A model generated the notes under the pieces. The model searched no databases, was not told the origin of the DNA, and saw nothing but the letters and a program-made list of their open reading frames with translations. The position numbers and the translations under genes were made by a program. This document shows, in pieces, positions 58,275-64,000 of a DNA stretch of 64,000 nt (position 1 is its first letter; the number at the start of each line of letters is the position of its first letter). This DNA is from Mesorhizobium sp. (GTDB taxonomy: Bacteria; Pseudomonadota; Alphaproteobacteria; Rhizobiales; Rhizobiaceae): contig SAQL01000002.1 of assembly GCA_004020645.1 (NCBI GenBank), positions 248,001 through 312,000 on the forward strand. The letters run 5' to 3'.

Positions 58275-58363
58275 GGTTTCCTCCCGAATCCACATTGCCA
58301 GAGCGTGCATTGTGCGTCCACGAGGACGTCAGGCGCTCTGGATTGACGAAAACTGGTTTCATT

Positions 58364-58387
58364 TGTAACCATTGAAAATGTAACCAT
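58364..58387. promoter_or_regulatory. Direct repeats between hmgA and the MarR gene
   Basis: TGTAACCAT occurs at 58364-58372 and 58379-58387, one and a half helical turns apart, between hmgA and the divergent MarR gene. The second copy lies two bases before the annotated ATG. It is a likely operator or activation site of the local MarR regulator. The assignment is from position. Confidence 0.5.
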
Positions 58388-58389
58388 CA

Positions 58390-58872
58390 ATGGCGACTGT
58401 GAAAATGACAACCAAGCGCGAGCCCTCTGACGAACCGGAAATTCTCGAGCTTGAAAGCTTCCTGCCCTACAGACTCTACCGGCTCGCCGACGCCGTCAGC
58501 CGCGAATTCTCCAGAATTTACAAGGACCGTCACGGCCTCACCCGCCCGGAATGGCGCACGCTGGCCGGGCTCGGACAGAACGGCACCATGACGGCAACGG
58601 CACTCGGCGAACAATCGGCCATGCACAAGACAAAGGTTTCGCGCGCCGTCGCCGAACTCGAACGGCGCCGCTGGCTGACGCGAACACCGGATGAAAAAGA
58701 CCGCCGCATCGAGCATCTGACTCTGACTGGAGCGGGCCTTGCCGCCTATCGCGAGATGGTGCCGCTGGCCAAGGCTTTCGAGCAGGAATTGCTAGCAAGA
58801 CTAAGCACCGACGAGCGCACCGCGATCACAAACGGATTGGGTGCGCTCAAGGAGGCCCTTAGCAAGGATTAG
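58390..58872 (+). CDS. MarR family regulator (probable homogentisate regulator)
   Basis: The 160-residue protein has a MarR winged helix (about residues 30-120) with LTRPEWRTLAGLGQNGTMTA, KTKVSRAVAELERRRWLTRT and the wing motif PDEKDRRIEHLTLT. Divergence from hmgA suggests control of the homogentisate operon, as with MarR-type HmgR repressors. The ATG at 58390 nearly touches the TGTAACCAT repeat. An in-frame ATG at 58405 would give 155 residues and leave room for a ribosome-binding site. The gene converges on tdh with four bases between stops. Confidence 0.88.
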   Translation: MATVKMTTKREPSDEPEILELESFLPYRLYRLADAVSREFSRIYKDRHGLTRPEWRTLAGLGQNGTMTATALGEQSAMHKTKVSRAVAELERRRWLTRTPDEKDRRIEHLTLTGAGLAAYREMVPLAKAFEQELLARLSTDERTAITNGLGALKEALSKD

Positions 58873-58876
58873 GCGC

Positions 58877-59911
<1,035 letters not shown>

Positions 59912-59957
59912 CAGACGCTCCTCAAAAATCTTGCCTGTCTTTGACAGATCGGCTGCA

Positions 59958-60401
59958 TCAGGCGGCCGCCTCCAGGATTCTCTTCAGTCGCAGCAAATCT
60001 CGATCGGTCGAACGCCGGACGGCCAAAGCCACGAACGGGGCAACCAGACGGGAAAAGCCGGTTGGCGCGCCGCGGTTCCTGAGCGCCATATGGGTACGGC
60101 CTTCGCCAGCATCCCGCCACGCATAACTCGTTTCCATGGGAAACGGCCCTTCGGCGGTCCGCATTACAAGCCGTTCGCCCTGCACGAGCTCGACGATTTC
60201 GTAGGTGTAAACAAGCCGCCTTCCGAGGAACTGCGCCACGAATGCAATTCTCGATCCTGCCCGGGCCGGTCGGGGCGTTTTCCATTCCACCGATTTGATA
60301 TTGACGTACCAGCGGGGAACGTTGTCCGGATCGGCGGAAAAGTCGGCGACGACCGCGCGTGGCCTGGCAATCTCGATCTTGCTCGTCACGTCGATCGTCA
60401 T
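59958..60401 (-). CDS. SRPBCC family (polyketide cyclase/START-like) protein
   Basis: The 147-residue protein has the helix-grip layout. It starts with [20 protein letters not shown], typical of SRPBCC ligand-binding proteins, followed by beta strands with [19 protein letters not shown] and a C-terminal helix ([20 protein letters not shown]). Such proteins bind hydrophobic ligands or act as cyclases. The ligand here is unknown. It lies between kbl (21 bases upstream) and tdh (46 bases downstream), so all three are probably in one transcript. Confidence 0.83.
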   Translation of the reverse strand: MTIDVTSKIEIARPRAVVADFSADPDNVPRWYVNIKSVEWKTPRPARAGSRIAFVAQFLGRRLVYTYEIVELVQGERLVMRTAEGPFPMETSYAWRDAGEGRTHMALRNRGAPTGFSRLVAPFVALAVRRSTDRDLLRLKRILEAAA

Positions 60402-60422
60402 GGCCGGCTTCCTGCGATAGGG

Positions 60423-61610
60423 TCAAGCGATTACACCCAGCTCTTTTCCGACGTCGCCAAATGCTGCCACGGCGCGGTCGATATCGGCGCTGGAATGGGC
60501 GGCCGACATCTGCGTGCGGATGCGCGCCTGGCCTTTCGGCACCACCGGGAAGGAAAAGCCGATAACATAGATGCCGCGCTTCAGCATTCGCTGCGCCATC
60601 TCCTGCGCCAACGCGGCGTCGCCCAGCATCACCGGGATGATCGGGTGATCGGCGCCGGCCAGCGTGAAGCCCAGCTTGCCCATCTGAGACCGGAAACGTT
60701 CCGCATTGCCATATAGGCGCTCGCGCAGCACGCCGCCATTGCGGATCAGCTCGAAGACCTTGAGCGAGGCGCCGGCGATCGCCGGCATCAGCGTGTTGGA
60801 GAAGAGGTAAGGACGCGAGCGCTGGCGCAGCCAGTCGACCACCTGCCTTTTACCAGACGTGTAGCCCCCGGAAGCGCCGCCGAGCGCCTTGCCGAGCGTG
60901 CCAGTGATGATGTCCACCCTGCCCTCGACGCCGCAATGCTCGGCCGAGCCGCGCCCGTTCTCGCCGACGAAGCCGACTGCATGGCTGTCGTCGACCATCA
61001 CCATTGCATCGTACTTGTCGGCGAGATCGCAGACGCCCTTCAGATTGGCGATGATGCCGTCCATGGAAAACACACCATCGGTGGCGATCAGCCGGAAACG
61101 GCAATTCATTGCCTCCTTCAACCGGGCTTCCAGATCGGCCATGTCGTTGTTGGCGTAGCGGAAGCGCTTCGCCTTCGACAGCCGCACGCCGTCGATGATC
61201 GAAGCGTGGTTCAGCGCGTCGGAGATGACCGCATCCTCCTCGCCGAGCAGCGTCTCGAACAGGCCGCCATTGGCATCGAAGCACGAGCCGTAGAGGATCG
61301 TATCCTCCATGCCGAGGAAGCCAGAAATCGTCGCCTCGAGCTGCTTGTGCTCTTCCTGCGTGCCGCAGATGAAACGCACCGACGCCATGCCGTACCCGTA
61401 GCGGTCAAGCGCCTGCTTGGCCGCGTCGCGCAATTCGGCGCTGTCTGCGAGCCCGAGATAGTTGTTGGCGCAGAAATTCAGCACCTTTTCGCCGTCCACC
61501 TCGATCTCTGCCGACTGCGTCGAGGTGATCACCCGCTCGGATTTGTAGAGGCCGGTCGATTTCAGCCCTTGAAGCTCGCTGTCGATATGGGAGAGGAATG
61601 CCGCGCTCAT
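60423..61610 (-). CDS. kbl: 2-Amino-3-ketobutyrate CoA ligase (glycine C-acetyltransferase)
   Basis: Kbl splits 2-amino-3-ketobutyrate with CoA into glycine and acetyl-CoA, completing threonine catabolism started by Tdh. The 395-residue PLP enzyme begins [20 protein letters not shown] and has [13 protein letters not shown] near 46, [20 protein letters not shown] near 131, [18 protein letters not shown] near 205 and the PLP Lys in [14 protein letters not shown] near 242. ATG 61610 is chosen. The frame continues upstream to 61922, but that part would not be protein-like. It is the first gene of kbl-SRPBCC-tdh. Confidence 0.96.
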   Translation of the reverse strand: MSAAFLSHIDSELQGLKSTGLYKSERVITSTQSAEIEVDGEKVLNFCANNYLGLADSAELRDAAKQALDRYGYGMASVRFICGTQEEHKQLEATISGFLGMEDTILYGSCFDANGGLFETLLGEEDAVISDALNHASIIDGVRLSKAKRFRYANNDMADLEARLKEAMNCRFRLIATDGVFSMDGIIANLKGVCDLADKYDAMVMVDDSHAVGFVGENGRGSAEHCGVEGRVDIITGTLGKALGGASGGYTSGKRQVVDWLRQRSRPYLFSNTLMPAIAGASLKVFELIRNGGVLRERLYGNAERFRSQMGKLGFTLAGADHPIIPVMLGDAALAQEMAQRMLKRGIYVIGFSFPVVPKGQARIRTQMSAAHSSADIDRAVAAFGDVGKELGVIA

Positions 61611-61903
61611 GATCAGGCCCTGTTGAGATTTGAATGGACTGTCGCCCCGCGCGGGCGAAAAATCCACCGCAAAAGCGACTGCTTCGGTGACGCGACGGCC
61701 GGTGGCCAGAATGCCGCCCAAGAATGCCGCCAAATGGCGGATATTCAAATGCAGGTGCCGCGCGAAAGAACGCGATAACCATTTCGCAAGCTTTCCACCG
61801 CTGCCGCTATCGCCGCTCTGTCGACTTCCAGAGCTGTTAACACTTTCAAGCCAATGGTTCTCACACCTAAACAATCTGTCGGCGAGAGGGACCGCCCCAG
61901 AAA

Positions 61904-63976
61904 ATGTCGCAGCAACCGGCACAAACCATTTCGGGCAGGCTGATACTGTTGATCAAGGCCGGCTATTGGCTGGCGCTGCTGATCATTGCAGCCATGGTGA
62001 TGGCCTCCTTCATCCTTCTCCAGCAGATGATGGCTGCCCAGCGGCACGACGATACGCTGCTCAATATTGTCGGCATGCAAAAGACGCTGTCGCAACGCAT
62101 TGTCTTCCTTGCCAACGCTGCAGGTGCTGCTTCGCGCAACCAGCAACCGGCTCTGGTCACCGCATTCAAACAGGCCACTGCGGAGTTCGAGAGGAACTAC
62201 GACCTGCTGCTCGAGCGGGTCGTCGCCGACCCGGCGTCACCGGCAAGGTTCGATCCAAAGTCAGTCGAGAGCGTGCTTTTCGCCAAGCCGTTTCATCTCG
62301 ATTACTTCTCGGTCGGGCTTATCGCCAACGGCCAACGCCTGGTTTCGGCGTTTGAATCACGACTCGGTATGGCCGATAATGGCGGCTACAAGGGCGGCGG
62401 CGAACGCGTCAACCTCGACGCTTCCATCGCCAATGCGACCCTGTCGGGCTATGCGGCACTCGGCCAGCGCATCAGCGCCCATGCTGATGCGCGATCGGAA
62501 ACACTTCTCGATCTCCATCGAACGCTGTTCTACACCACCATCGGCGTCATCGTGCTGGTGGCACTTTTCATCTTCAGGCCGATGTCGAACGCCATTCTGC
62601 GCAAGACGCATGAACTGATCGATGCCCGCAATTCCATGGCCTTCATCGCCGTGCATGACGGCCTTACCGGCCTGCACAACCGCACCTTCCTGACCGACCA
62701 TTTCGATACGCTGATCAAGGGGGCACAGCGCCGGCGAGAGCGGCTTGCGGCGGTCCACCTCGACCTCGACCGGTTCAAGCAGATCAACGACACGCTTGGC
62801 CACGCCGCCGGCGACTATGTGCTGGTGGTGACGGCGCAGCGCATGCGCGATTCCTGCCGGGCGTCGGATCTCTGCGTGCGTCTCGGCAGCGATGAGTTCG
62901 TAATGATCCTCAATGGTGCCGGCGGCACCGAGGACATCAACATGGTCGCCAGGCGCGTCCTGACGCAGATCAACGAACCGATCGTCTTTCGGGGCACGAC
63001 CATCCTTCCGGGCGCCAGCGCCGGCGTCGCCGTCTATCCGGTCGACGCCGACAATGCGCAAGATCTGCTCGTCCATGCCGACCTCGCGCTCCACTCCGCC
63101 AAGAAGCAGAGTGGCGGCAGCCTCTCATTCTTCTCCGAGGAGTTGCGGCATGAACTCGATTACCGCAAGCGGCTCGAGCATGACATTAGGATCGCGATCG
63201 CGGAGAAGGCGTTCCAGGTTTATTTCCAGCCGCAGGTTTCGTTGTCGAACGGTACGATCGGCGGAATCGAGGCGCTGGTTCGCTGGAAACATGCCGAGCG
63301 CGGCATGATCGCACCGGGCGAGTTCATTCCCGTCGCCGAAAAATGCGGACTCATGCCGGCGATCGGCCGCATCGTCATCGCCAAAGCAATCAGCGAGGCG
63401 GCCGAGTGGAACCGCACCGGCGTCGCTTTTGGACGGCTAGCCGTCAACGTGTCCGGCTCCGAACTGCGCGAGCCCGATTTCGACGCCTTCCTCTTCGGCG
63501 CGCTGGAAAAAACTGGCCTGCCGCCACAAAAACTTTCGCTGGAAATCGTCGAATCCGTCATTCTCGACGACGAGAAGACCGGCATCGCGGCAAAGCTGCG
63601 GCACATCCGCGCCGCCGGTGTTCATCTCGAACTCGACGATTTCGGCACCGGCTACGCGTCGCTCAGCCACGTCAACCCGAACGAGATCGACCGGCTGAAG
63701 ATCGATCGCCGCTTCGTCCAGAACATCAATGAGAACGACGACAACACCAAGATCGTGCGGGCCATCACCGAACTCGCCCGCGGCCTCGGCATCTCGATCG
63801 TCGCCGAGGGCGCCGAAACCGAGGCCGAGCTCGATTCGCTGATGGCGATCGGCTGCGACCAGGTGCAGGGCTATTCCATCGCCTTCCCGATGCCGCAGGA
63901 CACGGCACGCGAATGGCTGGTGGCGCGGGCGCCGAAGAAAGCCAGGCTAACGGTGCTGCGGGGAAGCCGGGCGTAA
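61904..63976 (+). CDS. PilJ-like sensor with degenerate GGDEF and intact EAL domain
   Basis: The 690-residue protein has a membrane helix (about 15-38), a periplasmic type IV pili/PilJ-like domain with [16 protein letters not shown] near 57, a second helix (about 203-225), a GGDEF domain (about 248-405) and an EAL domain (about 420-680). The GGDEF motif reads GSDEF, and the RxxD inhibitory site (RASD) is kept five residues before it. The EAL residues look complete ([31 protein letters not shown]). It is probably a c-di-GMP phosphodiesterase with a regulatory cyclase-like domain, but cyclase loss is inferred. Confidence 0.9.
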   Translation: MSQQPAQTISGRLILLIKAGYWLALLIIAAMVMASFILLQQMMAAQRHDDTLLNIVGMQKTLSQRIVFLANAAGAASRNQQPALVTAFKQATAEFERNYDLLLERVVADPASPARFDPKSVESVLFAKPFHLDYFSVGLIANGQRLVSAFESRLGMADNGGYKGGGERVNLDASIANATLSGYAALGQRISAHADARSETLLDLHRTLFYTTIGVIVLVALFIFRPMSNAILRKTHELIDARNSMAFIAVHDGLTGLHNRTFLTDHFDTLIKGAQRRRERLAAVHLDLDRFKQINDTLGHAAGDYVLVVTAQRMRDSCRASDLCVRLGSDEFVMILNGAGGTEDINMVARRVLTQINEPIVFRGTTILPGASAGVAVYPVDADNAQDLLVHADLALHSAKKQSGGSLSFFSEELRHELDYRKRLEHDIRIAIAEKAFQVYFQPQVSLSNGTIGGIEALVRWKHAERGMIAPGEFIPVAEKCGLMPAIGRIVIAKAISEAAEWNRTGVAFGRLAVNVSGSELREPDFDAFLFGALEKTGLPPQKLSLEIVESVILDDEKTGIAAKLRHIRAAGVHLELDDFGTGYASLSHVNPNEIDRLKIDRRFVQNINENDDNTKIVRAITELARGLGISIVAEGAETEAELDSLMAIGCDQVQGYSIAFPMPQDTAREWLVARAPKKARLTVLRGSRA

Positions 63977-64000
63977 GGCGCCAACCTTGACATGCCGCCT

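Noticed and set aside
61611..61922. Upstream extension of kbl
   Set aside because: The open frame continues upstream of ATG 61610 but the product is not like the family N-terminus, and it would overlap the start of the divergent c-di-GMP gene.

Overview
The window reads as a stretch of chromosome from a Rhizobiales alphaproteobacterium, most likely Mesorhizobium or a close relative. The basis is high GC with strongly GC-biased third codon positions, complete ndvA/ndvB genes for cyclic beta-1,2-glucan, a five-step hut cluster with hutF and hutD, a Zur-type zinc ABC operon, and several rhizobial-type palindromic intergenic elements. No rRNA, CRISPR array, recombinase or transposase gene is visible.

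Layout. 1-1270: a UPF0104 membrane protein and tRNA-Gln(CTG). 1271-about 8900: an accessory region abutting the tRNA 3' end. It holds a tightly overlapped module (DUF6978-like, DUF1828/DUF1829, a frameshifted gene, a small membrane protein), an XRE regulator, an orphan membrane protein facing a HEPN-like protein, small hypotheticals and a lipoprotein. Three genes here look frameshifted, while the rest of the window shows no comparable damage. 9004-12973: a CHASE-PAS-GGDEF-EAL protein, a palindromic repeat and a methyltransferase. 13213-17028: cobalamin-dependent methionine synthase behind a palindromic operator. 17370-18971: a tandem pair of paralogous membrane proteins. 19124-25472: an overlapping seven-gene operon (DUF4129, DUF4350, MoxR ATPase, DUF58, SpoIIM-like, RDD, small protein). 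25492-28238: D-lyxose isomerase, a D-threonine aldolase-type PLP enzyme and a stand-alone ccmC. 28534-39228: ndvA and ndvB.

39475-47778: the histidine-utilisation locus, with hutI-hutH-hutG-hutU-hutD leftward and hutF-hutC rightward around a HutC-type operator. HutH, HutU, HutI, HutF and HutG together take histidine to glutamate. 47937-51691: a RidA protein, a zinc ABC transporter (aztABC-like) behind a Zur-like box, and a TIGR01244 phosphatase-like protein. 51693-58872: tyrosine/homogentisate catabolism in two blocks, hppD with a divergent Lrp regulator and hmgA-MBL hydrolase-fahA with a divergent MarR regulator. A vapBC toxin-antitoxin pair, a DinB protein and a small membrane protein lie between the blocks. 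58877-61610: the threonine-to-glycine genes kbl and tdh with an SRPBCC gene between them. 61904-63976: a second GGDEF/EAL protein, with a degenerate GGDEF motif.

The best candidate for something undescribed is the overlapping module at 1594-3823 beside the tRNA, followed by the HEPN-like/membrane protein pair at 5951-7510. Neither has a function I can assign. The rest is recognisable metabolism, with several regulatory sites and intergenic palindromes that can be read directly from the sequence.
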